NCBI RefSeq assembly: GCF_002237595.1
Contig: NZ_CP022529.1
Span: forward strand, 310,001 to 374,000
Length of the DNA: 64,000 bases
Source: Labrenzia sp. VG12
GTDB taxonomy: Bacteria; Pseudomonadota; Alphaproteobacteria; Rhizobiales; Stappiaceae
Reading direction: 5' to 3'
In this document: positions 18,919-27,101 of the stretch, piece by piece
How the letters are laid out: every line of letters begins with the position of its first letter
How positions within the stretch are numbered: position 1 is the stretch's first letter
Made by a program: the position numbers and the translations under genes
The notes under the pieces: generated by a model
Databases searched by the model: none
Seen by the model: the letters and a program-made list of their open reading frames with translations, nothing else
What the model was told of the DNA's origin: nothing

Positions 18919-18945
18919 AACCCGGCCGTCACAAGCGGCCGGGTT
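18919..18945 (+). terminator. Intercistronic hairpin after the binding-protein gene
   Basis: AACCCGGCCG and CGGCCGGGTT form a perfect ten-pair stem with a seven-base loop. No T-tract follows, so it is more likely a 3'-end stabiliser or partial attenuator that keeps the binding-protein mRNA in excess over the following hydrolase gene. Confidence 0.55.
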
Positions 18946-18968
18946 CCCAACGTCAAGGAAAGACTTTC

Positions 18969-19823
18969 ATGAAATTGCTGAGATACGGCGCGCCGGGTGA
19001 AGAAAAGCCCGGTCTTCTTGATAGCGACAACCAGGTCCGGGACCTGTCATCGATCGTTTCCGACATTGCCGGCGACGCCCTGGGGCCGGAGAGCCTGCAG
19101 CGCCTGCAGGCGCTCGAAATCTCGACCTTGCCCGTGGTTGCTGGAACGCCGCAAGAGGACCTGCGTCTTGGCCCCTGTGTCGGGGCTATCGGCAAGTTCA
19201 TCTGCATCGGCCTGAATTATGCCGACCATGCGGCGGAATCCGGCATGGACGTGCCGCCGGAGCCGGTTGTTTTCAACAAGTGGACGTCGGCGATTGTCGG
19301 TCCGGATGACGATGTGATGATCCCGCGCGGGTCAGAAAAGACTGACTGGGAAGTCGAACTGGGCGTCGTGATCGGCAAGGGCGGTGCTTATATCGACGAG
19401 GCGGATGCCATGAGCCATGTGGCCGGCTTCTGCGTGGTCAATGATGTGTCGGAGCGCGAATACCAGATCGAGCGGTCCGGCACCTGGGACAAGGGCAAGG
19501 GCTGCGACACATTCGGCCCGACGGGTCCCTGGCTGGTGACGCCCGACGAGGTCGGTGACTATGACGACCTTGGAATGTGGCTGGAGGTCGACGGGACGCG
19601 CCGCCAGACCGGTTCGACCAAAACCATGGTTTACCGGGTGCCGTTCCTGATTTCCTATCTCAGCCGCTTCATGAGCCTGCAGTCGGGCGACGTCATCTCC
19701 ACCGGCACGCCTCCAGGCGTCGGCATGGGTCACAAGCCGCCGGTCTATCTGAAGGGCGGCGAAGTCATGAAACTCGGCATCGACAAGCTGGGTGTGCAGA
19801 CCCAGAAGGTGGTGCGGGCCTGA
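18969..19823 (+). CDS. FAH-family hydrolase, probable 2,4-diketo-3-deoxy-L-fuconate hydrolase
   Basis: This 284-residue protein has the fumarylacetoacetate hydrolase C-terminal domain, with GKFICIGLNYADHAAE, PVVFNKWTSAIVGP, the metal-binding glutamates in DWEVELGVVIGKG, and STGTPPGVGMG. The start has AAGGAAAG upstream. In the L-fucose pathway it would hydrolyse the 2,4-diketo acid to pyruvate and L-lactate. It is the last gene of the rightward operon. Confidence 0.88.
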   Translation: MKLLRYGAPGEEKPGLLDSDNQVRDLSSIVSDIAGDALGPESLQRLQALEISTLPVVAGTPQEDLRLGPCVGAIGKFICIGLNYADHAAESGMDVPPEPVVFNKWTSAIVGPDDDVMIPRGSEKTDWEVELGVVIGKGGAYIDEADAMSHVAGFCVVNDVSEREYQIERSGTWDKGKGCDTFGPTGPWLVTPDEVGDYDDLGMWLEVDGTRRQTGSTKTMVYRVPFLISYLSRFMSLQSGDVISTGTPPGVGMGHKPPVYLKGGEVMKLGIDKLGVQTQKVVRA

Positions 19824-19845
19824 GTTGAAGAGACAATCTTGCCTT

Positions 19846-19958
19846 CGTCATTGCCGGGCTTGACCCGGCAATCCATGCCGTGACCTGCGGTAAAAACAGG
19901 ACGCGGATCAAACCGTTAGCTCTCGGCATGGATGCCATGGTCGAGCCATGGCATGACG
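19846..19958. repeat. REP-like two-palindrome element, copy A
   Basis: A 113-base element bounded by CGTCAT and ATGACG. Each end is itself a palindrome: one built on TTGCCGGGCTTGACCCGGCAA, the other on ATGCCATGGTCGAGCCATGGCAT without its outermost bases. The middle is variable. An inverted second copy lies at 28777-28887 with the same ends and a different centre, so this is a dispersed family rather than a terminator alone. Confidence 0.6.
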
Positions 19959-20000
19959 AAGAAGGAGAGGCACTTCAACCCGTAATGCGCTTTGCAGGTC

Positions 20001-20561
20001 TCACCGCGCTCCTTTGCCCGCTTCATGCCCCGAAAACCGCGCCAGCAGCACCGCAACGCTCTTGACCTGAAACTTCTTCAAAAGCCGAGCGCGCACATCC
20101 TCGATCGTCCTTGGAGACAGGCCAAGTCCGCGCGCCATCTCCTTGCTTGTCTGTCCCTTGGCAAGCAGAAGCAACACGTCCCGTTCGCGCGGTGTCAGCT
20201 GCGGTCCGGTCGTTGCGCGGTCAATCAGCGCAAAACTCAGGACAATGCGCTCCAAGGGCGCTTCAGGGGTCAAGGTACGCGCCCGGAAGCGGCACCAGAT
20301 GCGGGCTCCATCGGAGCGACGCATCAGCCGTTCATCCGTGTAGGGCAGGGACTGGCGCAAGGGTTCCAGCCCGATATCCCGGATCTGGTGAAATTCCTGA
20401 TCCGTGCCGTAAAGCAGGCGAAAACTCTGCCCGATCAGGGCCTCCTTGCTGTAACCGAACATGGCGGCGAAGGTTTCGTTGCAGGTCCGGATGATCCTGT
20501 TTTCGGTCAGGGTCAGCCCCATCGGGGCGTGGTCGAAGGCAAGTTGATCGAGCTCTGACAT
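20001..20561 (-). CDS. PAS-domain LuxR-type transcriptional regulator
   Basis: This 186-residue protein has an N-terminal PAS fold (about residues 5-110, TLTENRIIRTCNETFAAMFGYSKEALIGQSFRLLY) and a C-terminal GerE/LuxR helix-turn-helix (LTPRERDVLLLLAKGQTSKEMARGLGLSPRTIEDVRARLLKKF, shown in part). No receiver domain is present, so it senses directly through PAS rather than a kinase. It is divergent from the deacylase/peptide-importer operon and likely controls it through the palindrome at 20573. Confidence 0.87.
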   Translation of the reverse strand: MSELDQLAFDHAPMGLTLTENRIIRTCNETFAAMFGYSKEALIGQSFRLLYGTDQEFHQIRDIGLEPLRQSLPYTDERLMRRSDGARIWCRFRARTLTPEAPLERIVLSFALIDRATTGPQLTPRERDVLLLLAKGQTSKEMARGLGLSPRTIEDVRARLLKKFQVKSVAVLLARFSGHEAGKGAR

Positions 20562-20572
20562 GAGTCACCGTG

Positions 20573-20598
20573 AAACTACGGTATTGGCACCGTAGTTT
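20573..20598. promoter_or_regulatory. Perfect inverted repeat, candidate LuxR-type operator
   Basis: AAACTACGGT and ACCGTAGTTT are perfect ten-base arms around a six-base spacer, in the 85-base gap between the LuxR gene and the M20 gene. The spacer also begins ATTGGCACC, whose complement GGTGCCAAT recurs at 20623-20631. The site is well placed to control both directions. Confidence 0.6.
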
Positions 20599-20646
20599 GA
20601 GGGTAGCATAGTTGGTGCCTGAGGTGCCAATGGGAGATGGAGCCGG

Positions 20647-21971
20647 ATGCCGCTTGTCGACGACCTGATCCGTGAAATTGACGCAAGGCGCGATGATCTG
20701 ATTGCGCTGACACAGGATCTGCTGCGCATTCCGACGCTCAATCCACCCGGCGAGAACTATCTCGAGATCTGCAACTACCTGCACAGGCGACTGCGCAAGG
20801 CCGGCTTTTGCGTCGAACTGATCAGAGCGCATGGGGCCCCGGGGACAGCGACAAATATCCGCGCTGGAACGTGGTTGCCCGCCGTGAGGGGGGGAAACCC
20901 GGTGAATGCGTGCATTTCAACAGCCATATCGACGTGGTCGATGTCGGGCATGGCTGGACCAAGGATCCGTTTGGCGGCGAACTTGTCGACGGCAAGATCT
21001 ATGGTCGCGGCGCCTGTGACATGAAGGGGGGCCTGGCTGCCAGCATCGTGGCGGCCGAGGCTTTCCTGGCGGTCTGCCCGGACTTTGCCGGCGCCATCGA
21101 GATCAGCGGAACGGCCGACGAGGAATCGGGTGGTTATGGCGGGGTCGCCTATCTGGCCGGCAAGGGCTATTTCGATCCGGACCGGGTCCAGCACGTCATC
21201 ATTCCCGAACCACTCAACAAGGACAGGATCTGCCTCGGGCACCGCGGTGTCTGGTGGGCGGAAGTCGAGACCTATGGCGAAATCGCCCACGGTTCCATGC
21301 CTTTTCTCGGCGATTGCGCCGTCCGCCACATGGGCGCGGTGGTCGAAGAGATGGAGCAGAGCCTGTTCCCGGCGCTGGCGCAAAAACGCACGGATATGCC
21401 GGTCGTTCCGGAAGGGGCCAGGCAGTCGACGCTCAACATCAATTCCATTCATGGCGGCCAGTCGGAAGGCGATGCCGATTTCACCGGACTGCCAAGTCCT
21501 TGCGTTCCGGACAGCTGCCGAATGGTAATTGATCGCAGGTTCCTGCTGGAAGAGAATATCGATGACGTCCAGGCGGAGGTGATGGATGTTCTGAAAACCG
21601 TCGAAGGGCGGCGCGACAAGTTCCGCTATGATGTCCGCGAGCTTCACCGTGTGCTGCCGACCATGACGGAGAAGGACGCGCCCGTGGTCTCAACCGTTGC
21701 GAAAGCCATTCGGGAGACCATGGGCAAGGAGGCAGAATATGTCGTCAGTCCCGGCACATACGACCAGAAGCATATCGACCGGATCGGCAAACTGAAAAAT
21801 TGTATCGCCTATGGTCCGGGCATTCTGGATCTTGCGCACAAACCGGACGAATATGTCGGTGTCGACGACATGCTCGACTCGGCGAAGGTGATGGGCCGCT
21901 CGCTGATCGATCTTCTGGCTGGAAAGCAAGATCAGCCGTCAGAAAAAGGGGGAAGTCATGAGCTTGCGTAA
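20647..21971 (+). pseudogene. M20 family deacylase (ArgE/DapE type), one-base frameshift
   Basis: This is a zinc peptidase/deacylase of the acetylornithine deacetylase family. The first ~60 residues read in one frame (RIPTLNPPGENYLEICNYLHRRL). At a run of four G (20841-20844) the frame must change, after which SDKYPRWNVVARREG, FNSHIDVV, GRGACDMKGG, GTADEESGG and the C-terminal ligands follow to 21971. One added G gives about 441 residues. It heads an operon with a dipeptide-type importer, suggesting hydrolysis of an imported N-acyl amino acid or dipeptide. It may be intact in the organism. Confidence 0.82.
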
Positions 21972-23442
21972 GATCGGACTGGGAGTAATAAGCGCCTTGG
22001 CGCTGACCGCGAGCATGGGTCTCGCCCACGCCAAGAGCGACATCGTCGTTGCCATGCAGCTGGAACCGCCGCATCTGGACCCGACCAGCGCTGCCGCCGG
22101 TGCCATCGACTCCGTGCTCTATTCCAATGTCTTCGAAGGCCTGACCCGTTTCGGCCCGGATGGCTCGGTCAACCCGGGCCTTGCTGAAACCTGGGAGATC
22201 TCCGAAGATGGCAAGACCTATACGTTCAAGCTGCAAGAGAGCGTGAAGTTCCACGACGGCAGCGACATGACCGCCGAGGACGTCAAGTTCAGCCTGGACC
22301 GCGCGCGCGCGGAAGACAGCCAGAACGCCCAGAAGGCACTTTTTGCAGGCATTGAATCGGTCGAAGTTGTCGATCCGTTGACGGTCAAGGTCACGCTCAA
22401 GGAGCCAAACGGCAGTTTCCTGTTCAACATGGCCTGGGGCGACGCCGTGATCGTCGCGCCGGAAACCATCGGTGACATCAAGACAACGCCAATCGGAACC
22501 GGTGCGTTCAAGTTCACCGACTGGGTCCAGGGCGACCGGATCGATCTTGAAAAGAATGCCGACTATTGGGGCGAACCTGCCAAACTCGACAAGGTCACCT
22601 TCAAGTTCATTTCCGATCCCACCGCAGCCTTTGCGGCCGTGATGGCGGAAGACGTCAATGCCTTTGTCGGCTTCCCGGCACCGGAAAACCTGCCGCAGTT
22701 CGAAGCCGATCCGCGCTTCCAGGTGCTGGTGGGGTCAACGGAAGGCGAAACGATCCTGTCGACCAACAACAAGCTGCCGCCGCTCGACAACATCAAGGTG
22801 CGTGAAGCCATTGCGCATGCAATCGACCGCCAGGCGATCATCGACGGCGCGATGTTCGGCTACGGCACCCCGATCGGCACCCACTTCGCACCGCATAATC
22901 CCGATTATGTCGATCTGACCGGCCTCAGCCAGTACGATCCGGAGCTTTCCAAGAAACTCCTTTCGGAAGCCGGCTATCCGGACGGCTTCACCACGACCCT
23001 GAAGCTGCCGCCACCCTCCTATGCCCGTCGCGGCGGGGAGATCATCGCCTCGCAGCTGCGCGCCGTCGGCATCGAGACGGAAATCACCAACCTGGAATGG
23101 GCCCAGTGGCTGGAACAGGTGTTCAAGGGCAAGGATTTTGGCCTGACCATCGTCAGTCACACCGAACCGATGGATATCGGCATCTACGCGCGGCCCGACT
23201 ACTACTTCCAGTACGACAACCCTGCCTTCCAGAAGCTGATCGAAGACCTGACCGTTGAAAACGATCCGGAAAAACGCTCCCAGCTTCTGAAGGATGCACA
23301 GGAAATCATCTCCAACGACTATGTGAACGGCTATCTGTTCCAGCTCGCATTCCCGACCGTTGCCAATGCCAAGATCAAGGGGCTCTGGAAAAACCAGCCG
23401 ACCCAGGCCACGGATCTGACAGCGGTCTCCTGGGAAGACTGA
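21958..23442 (+). CDS. Peptide-type ABC importer substrate-binding protein (SBP_bac_5)
   Basis: This 494-residue periplasmic protein has a signal peptide (LGVISALALTASMGLAHA) and the family-5 fold, with DSVLYSNVFEGLTRFGPDGSV, LAETWEISEDGKTYTFKL and KFHDGSDMTAEDVKFSLDR. Its start overlaps the end of the M20 gene by 14 bases. Family 5 binds dipeptides, oligopeptides, nickel or modified amino acids; the M20 neighbour favours an acylated amino acid or dipeptide (inference). Confidence 0.92.
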   Translation: MSLRKIGLGVISALALTASMGLAHAKSDIVVAMQLEPPHLDPTSAAAGAIDSVLYSNVFEGLTRFGPDGSVNPGLAETWEISEDGKTYTFKLQESVKFHDGSDMTAEDVKFSLDRARAEDSQNAQKALFAGIESVEVVDPLTVKVTLKEPNGSFLFNMAWGDAVIVAPETIGDIKTTPIGTGAFKFTDWVQGDRIDLEKNADYWGEPAKLDKVTFKFISDPTAAFAAVMAEDVNAFVGFPAPENLPQFEADPRFQVLVGSTEGETILSTNNKLPPLDNIKVREAIAHAIDRQAIIDGAMFGYGTPIGTHFAPHNPDYVDLTGLSQYDPELSKKLLSEAGYPDGFTTTLKLPPPSYARRGGEIIASQLRAVGIETEITNLEWAQWLEQVFKGKDFGLTIVSHTEPMDIGIYARPDYYFQYDNPAFQKLIEDLTVENDPEKRSQLLKDAQEIISNDYVNGYLFQLAFPTVANAKIKGLWKNQPTQATDLTAVSWED

Positions 23443-23543
23443 CCCATACGCGAAGCAGGGTGTTCGCGCTTCGGTGCGCACACCCATTTTGTCCTTCCCA
23501 CTCCTGACGGTGGCTGCCTTTGTCGCGGCCACGCGACGCGGTC

Positions 23544-24491
23544 ATGCTGCACTATTTTCTGAAACGTCTCTTGTCGCTGGCCTTGAGCCTTGTCGCGGCG
23601 TCCGTGATCATCTTCCTGGCGTTGGAAGTGGTCCCGGGCGATCCGGCTGCCTATATGCTCGGCCTCAATGCGCAGGAAGACACACTTGCAGCCCTGCGTG
23701 AGGAACTGGGCCTTAACGGCACGATCCTGCAACGCTATTTGTCCTGGGCTGGCGGTTTGCTGGTCGGTGATTTTGGCACCTCCTACACCTATCGCACCCC
23801 GGTATCCGAGATGATTGGCGACCGGCTCTGGGTGTCGCTGCCGCTTGCGCTTTACGCCCTGACCTTAAGCACGCTCATCGCCTTTCCGGCCGGCATCTGG
23901 GCGGCCTCGCGGCGCGGCACGGCCGTGGATGCAGGTGTCATGGGTGTCACCCAGCTCGGCGTTGCGATCCCGAATTTCTGGTTCGCCATGCTGATGGTCC
24001 TGGTCTTTGCGATCAATCTGCGCTGGTTTTCCGCAGGCGGCTTTCCGGGCTGGGATGCCGGCTTCTTCGCGGGCATGAAAGCGCTGACGCTGCCGGCCAT
24101 CGCACTGGCCCTGCCGCAGGCCAGCATCCTGACGCGCGTGATGCGCTCCAGCCTGCTCGATACGCTCAGCGAGGATTTCATCCGAACGGCCAGAGCCAAG
24201 GGGCTCACCAAGGGCCAGGCGCTTTGGCGCCATGCCGTGCGCAATGCCCTGATCCCGGTGCTGACCATTCTCGGCCTGCAGTTCTCGTTTCTGCTGGCCG
24301 GCGCGATCATCATCGAAAACGTATTCTTCCTGCCGGGCCTGGGCCGACTGGTGTTCCAGTCAATCAGCGCGCGCGATCTGATCGTGGTCGAGAGTGTCGT
24401 AATGCTGCTGGTCTTCGCGGTGATCCTGGTCAATTTCGCGGTCGACATGGCCTATGCCTGGGTCGACCCGCGCTTGCGCAGGAGACGATGA
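23544..24491 (+). CDS. Peptide-type ABC importer permease (DppB type)
   Basis: This 315-residue membrane protein has the DppB pattern: an N-terminal helix (FLKRLLSLALSLVAASVIIFLALEVVPGDPA) and the EAA loop around RTARAKGLTKGQALWRHAVRNALIPVLT. I start at ATG 23544; upstream TTG and weak ribosome sites make this choice uncertain. It overlaps the next permease by one to four bases. Confidence 0.9.
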   Translation: MLHYFLKRLLSLALSLVAASVIIFLALEVVPGDPAAYMLGLNAQEDTLAALREELGLNGTILQRYLSWAGGLLVGDFGTSYTYRTPVSEMIGDRLWVSLPLALYALTLSTLIAFPAGIWAASRRGTAVDAGVMGVTQLGVAIPNFWFAMLMVLVFAINLRWFSAGGFPGWDAGFFAGMKALTLPAIALALPQASILTRVMRSSLLDTLSEDFIRTARAKGLTKGQALWRHAVRNALIPVLTILGLQFSFLLAGAIIIENVFFLPGLGRLVFQSISARDLIVVESVVMLLVFAVILVNFAVDMAYAWVDPRLRRRR

Positions 24492-25321
24492 TGAGCGTTT
24501 TCCTGCACAGCCGCACGCTGCTGCCCGGCGCGATCCTCACGCTTGTTTTTGCAGGCGCGGCCCTGATCAGTCTGATCTGGGTGCCCTATGACATCACCGT
24601 TCTGGAGATTGCCAACCGGATGAAACCGCCCAGCTGGGCGCATCCACTCGGCACCGATCAGTTCGGGCGGGATATCCTGAGCATGATCATGGAAGGCGCA
24701 CGAACCTCCATCGCCGTTGCGCTGGTCGCCGTGGGCATCGGCATGGTGCTCGGCGTGCCGCTGGGCCTTGCCGCAGCGGCCAGGAAGGGTGGTCTCATGG
24801 ACGAGGTGATCATGCGCGGCAATGACCTGGTCTTTGCCTTTCCGAGCCTTCTGATTGCCGTCATGATCACGGCCGTCTTCGGGGCATCCGCGCTGAACGC
24901 CATCATCGCCATCGGCATCTTCAACATTCCGGTCTTTGCCCGCCTGACCCGGGGCGCGGCACTGTCCCTGTGGAGCCGGGACTACATTCTGGCGGCGCGC
25001 GTTGCCGGCAAGGGACCGGCAAGGATCTCGCTGGAGCACATCCTGCCCAATGTCGCCAATCTGCTGATTGTCCAGGGCACGATCCAGTTCTCGCTCGGCA
25101 TTCTGGCGGAAGCTGGTCTGAGCTATGTCGGGCTTGGTGCACAGCCACCGATTGCCAGCTGGGGCCGCATGCTTGCCGACAGTCAGACGATGATATCGCT
25201 AGCGCCCCATCTGGCCCTTTTCCCGGGCCTTGCGATCCTCCTGACCGTTCTGGGCCTCAATCTTCTCGGTGACGGCCTTCGGGATGTTCTCGATCCCAAG
25301 CTCAGAAGGGCGCGAACATGA
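24491..25321 (+). CDS. Peptide-type ABC importer permease (DppC type)
   Basis: This 276-residue membrane protein has the DppC hallmarks HPLGTDQFGRDILS after the first helix and the EAA loop AARVAGKGPARISLEHILPN. Two ATG codons, 24488 and 24491, are possible; the second has better spacing from GGAGA. It pairs with the DppB-type permease. Confidence 0.9.
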   Translation: MSVFLHSRTLLPGAILTLVFAGAALISLIWVPYDITVLEIANRMKPPSWAHPLGTDQFGRDILSMIMEGARTSIAVALVAVGIGMVLGVPLGLAAAARKGGLMDEVIMRGNDLVFAFPSLLIAVMITAVFGASALNAIIAIGIFNIPVFARLTRGAALSLWSRDYILAARVAGKGPARISLEHILPNVANLLIVQGTIQFSLGILAEAGLSYVGLGAQPPIASWGRMLADSQTMISLAPHLALFPGLAILLTVLGLNLLGDGLRDVLDPKLRRART

Positions 25322-26907
25322 GCCTTCTGAAGATCGACAATCTCTCGCTGTCCATTCACGGTGTACCGATCCTGGAGCGCGTTTCAATGTCACTGGCACC
25401 GGGCCGTATTCTGGGTGTCATCGGCGAAAGCGGCTCGGGCAAGTCAATCACCGCGTTCAGCGTCCTGCAGCTTTTGCCCAACGGCACGGAGTGCAGCGGG
25501 GACATCGTCCTGAACGGCAAGGACATTCTGGGGCTTACCGAGAAAGAGCTCTGCGCCTTGCGCGGGCGGGAGGTCGGCATGGTGTTCCAGGAGCCGATGA
25601 CCGCGCTCAATCCGCTGAAGACCATCGGGGCCCAGGTCGCCGAAACAATCCTGATCCATGAAAAGGTGTCCAGGGCCGAGGCGATGGCGCGGGCCGCTGA
25701 GGCGTTGCACCGGGCGGAGCTGCCACAGGACAGGTTTCCGCTGTCACGCTATCCGCATGAGCTTTCCGGCGGGCAGCGCCAGCGCGTCGTCATTGCCATG
25801 GCGATTGCCTTGAAGCCCCGGCTGCTGATCGCGGACGAGCCGACAACGGCACTGGATGTCACGACCCAGGCGCAGATCCTCGATCTTCTGAAGCGGCTGG
25901 TCGCCGAAGACGGCATGGGGCTGATGCTGATTTCGCACGACCTCGCCGTGGTGGCTGATCTCGCGGACGACCTTGTCATCATGAAGGACGGGGAGGTGGT
26001 GGAAAGCGGTCCGGCGGACGAGCTCTTCGCTCACATGCAGCATCCCTATTCGAAAGCGCTGCTGGAAGCCTCCGGTCATGTGCCGGAGCGGGCCAGCGAA
26101 CCCGTCGAGGTACCGCTCCTGGAAGTGAAGGAGGTCGTGCGCGATTATGTCGGTCACACCCATGGCTGGTGGGGCAAGACAACGCATTTCCGGGCGGTCG
26201 ACAAGGTCAGTTTCACGATCCGCAAGGGGGAGAGCCTCGGGCTTGTCGGCGAGTCCGGTTGTGGCAAGTCCACGCTGACACGAGCCATTCTGGGCCTGGA
26301 AGAGGTTCAGTCAGGTGAAATCCTCTTTGACGGACTGCCGGTCTTTACCCATCACCACGCCAATATCGCCGTGCGCCGCCGCATGCATGTGGTGTTCCAG
26401 GACCCTTATGGCAGTTTCAATCCGCGCTGGAAGGTCGATCGTCTGGTGACTGAACCGTTCCACCTGCTGGAGACGCCACCACGCGGGAAGGAGCGCGACC
26501 TTGCGATCGCCGAAGCGCTGGAAAGCGTCGGGCTGAAGCCCTCTGATGCGGACAAGTACATTCACGAATTTTCCGGCGGGCAGCGCCAGAGGATTGCCAT
26601 TGCCCGTGCGCTGATCATCAAGCCCGACCTGATCATCCTGGATGAGGCGGTGTCGGCGCTGGATGTGTCTGTCCGGGCCCAGGTGCTCGATTTGCTGGCG
26701 GATCTGAGCGGCCGGTTCGGGCTGACCTATCTCTTCATCAGCCATGATTTGAGCGTCGTTCGCTCCATCACCGACCGGGTGCTGGTCATGAAAGCCGGCC
26801 AGATCGTCGAGGAAGGCCCGACCGGAGACGTCTTCGATCACCCGTCCCACCCCTATACGAAACAGCTCGTTGCAGCCGCCCCGGTTCTGCCGGCGGATGC
26901 GGCCTGA
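25318..26907 (+). CDS. Peptide-type ABC importer, fused DppD-DppF ATPase
   Basis: This 529-residue protein joins the two ATPases normally encoded separately as DppD and DppF. The first half has Walker A GESGSGKS and signature LSGGQRQR with LIADEPTTALD; the second has GESGCGKST, FSGGQRQR and IILDEAVSALDVS. Its ATG overlaps the permease stop by four bases. Fusion is common in alphaproteobacterial importers and gives a fixed heterodimer-like arrangement. Confidence 0.93.
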   Translation: MSLLKIDNLSLSIHGVPILERVSMSLAPGRILGVIGESGSGKSITAFSVLQLLPNGTECSGDIVLNGKDILGLTEKELCALRGREVGMVFQEPMTALNPLKTIGAQVAETILIHEKVSRAEAMARAAEALHRAELPQDRFPLSRYPHELSGGQRQRVVIAMAIALKPRLLIADEPTTALDVTTQAQILDLLKRLVAEDGMGLMLISHDLAVVADLADDLVIMKDGEVVESGPADELFAHMQHPYSKALLEASGHVPERASEPVEVPLLEVKEVVRDYVGHTHGWWGKTTHFRAVDKVSFTIRKGESLGLVGESGCGKSTLTRAILGLEEVQSGEILFDGLPVFTHHHANIAVRRRMHVVFQDPYGSFNPRWKVDRLVTEPFHLLETPPRGKERDLAIAEALESVGLKPSDADKYIHEFSGGQRQRIAIARALIIKPDLIILDEAVSALDVSVRAQVLDLLADLSGRFGLTYLFISHDLSVVRSITDRVLVMKAGQIVEEGPTGDVFDHPSHPYTKQLVAAAPVLPADAA

Positions 26908-26920
26908 AGGAGAAGCAGAC

Positions 26921-27091
26921 ATGTTCAGATCCAAGAGAAAATTAGGCCCAGTGCTGCTGACCATCCTGCTTGCTTGGATCTGGGTCAGTGTCGGTCTGCC
27001 TTACGGAAATGACTTCGGGCAACCCGGATACAGTAACAACCACCTGTTCATAGAACTGTTTTTCCCGAAACAGCACACAATGTTTTACTGA
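26921..27091 (+). CDS. Small membrane protein of 56 residues, function unknown
   Basis: I do not recognise the family. An ATG with AAGGAGAAG upstream opens a 56-codon frame lying 13 bases after the ATPase and 10 before the aldehyde dehydrogenase, so it is clearly placed as a cistron. The N-terminus is basic (MFRSKRKLG), then one hydrophobic helix (VLLTILLAWIWVSVGLPYG), then a short polar tail with FIELFFPKQHTMFY. It could be a small membrane partner of the importer or the dehydrogenase. Confidence 0.55.
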   Translation: MFRSKRKLGPVLLTILLAWIWVSVGLPYGNDFGQPGYSNNHLFIELFFPKQHTMFY

Positions 27092-27101
27092 GGAGCCACG
27101 G

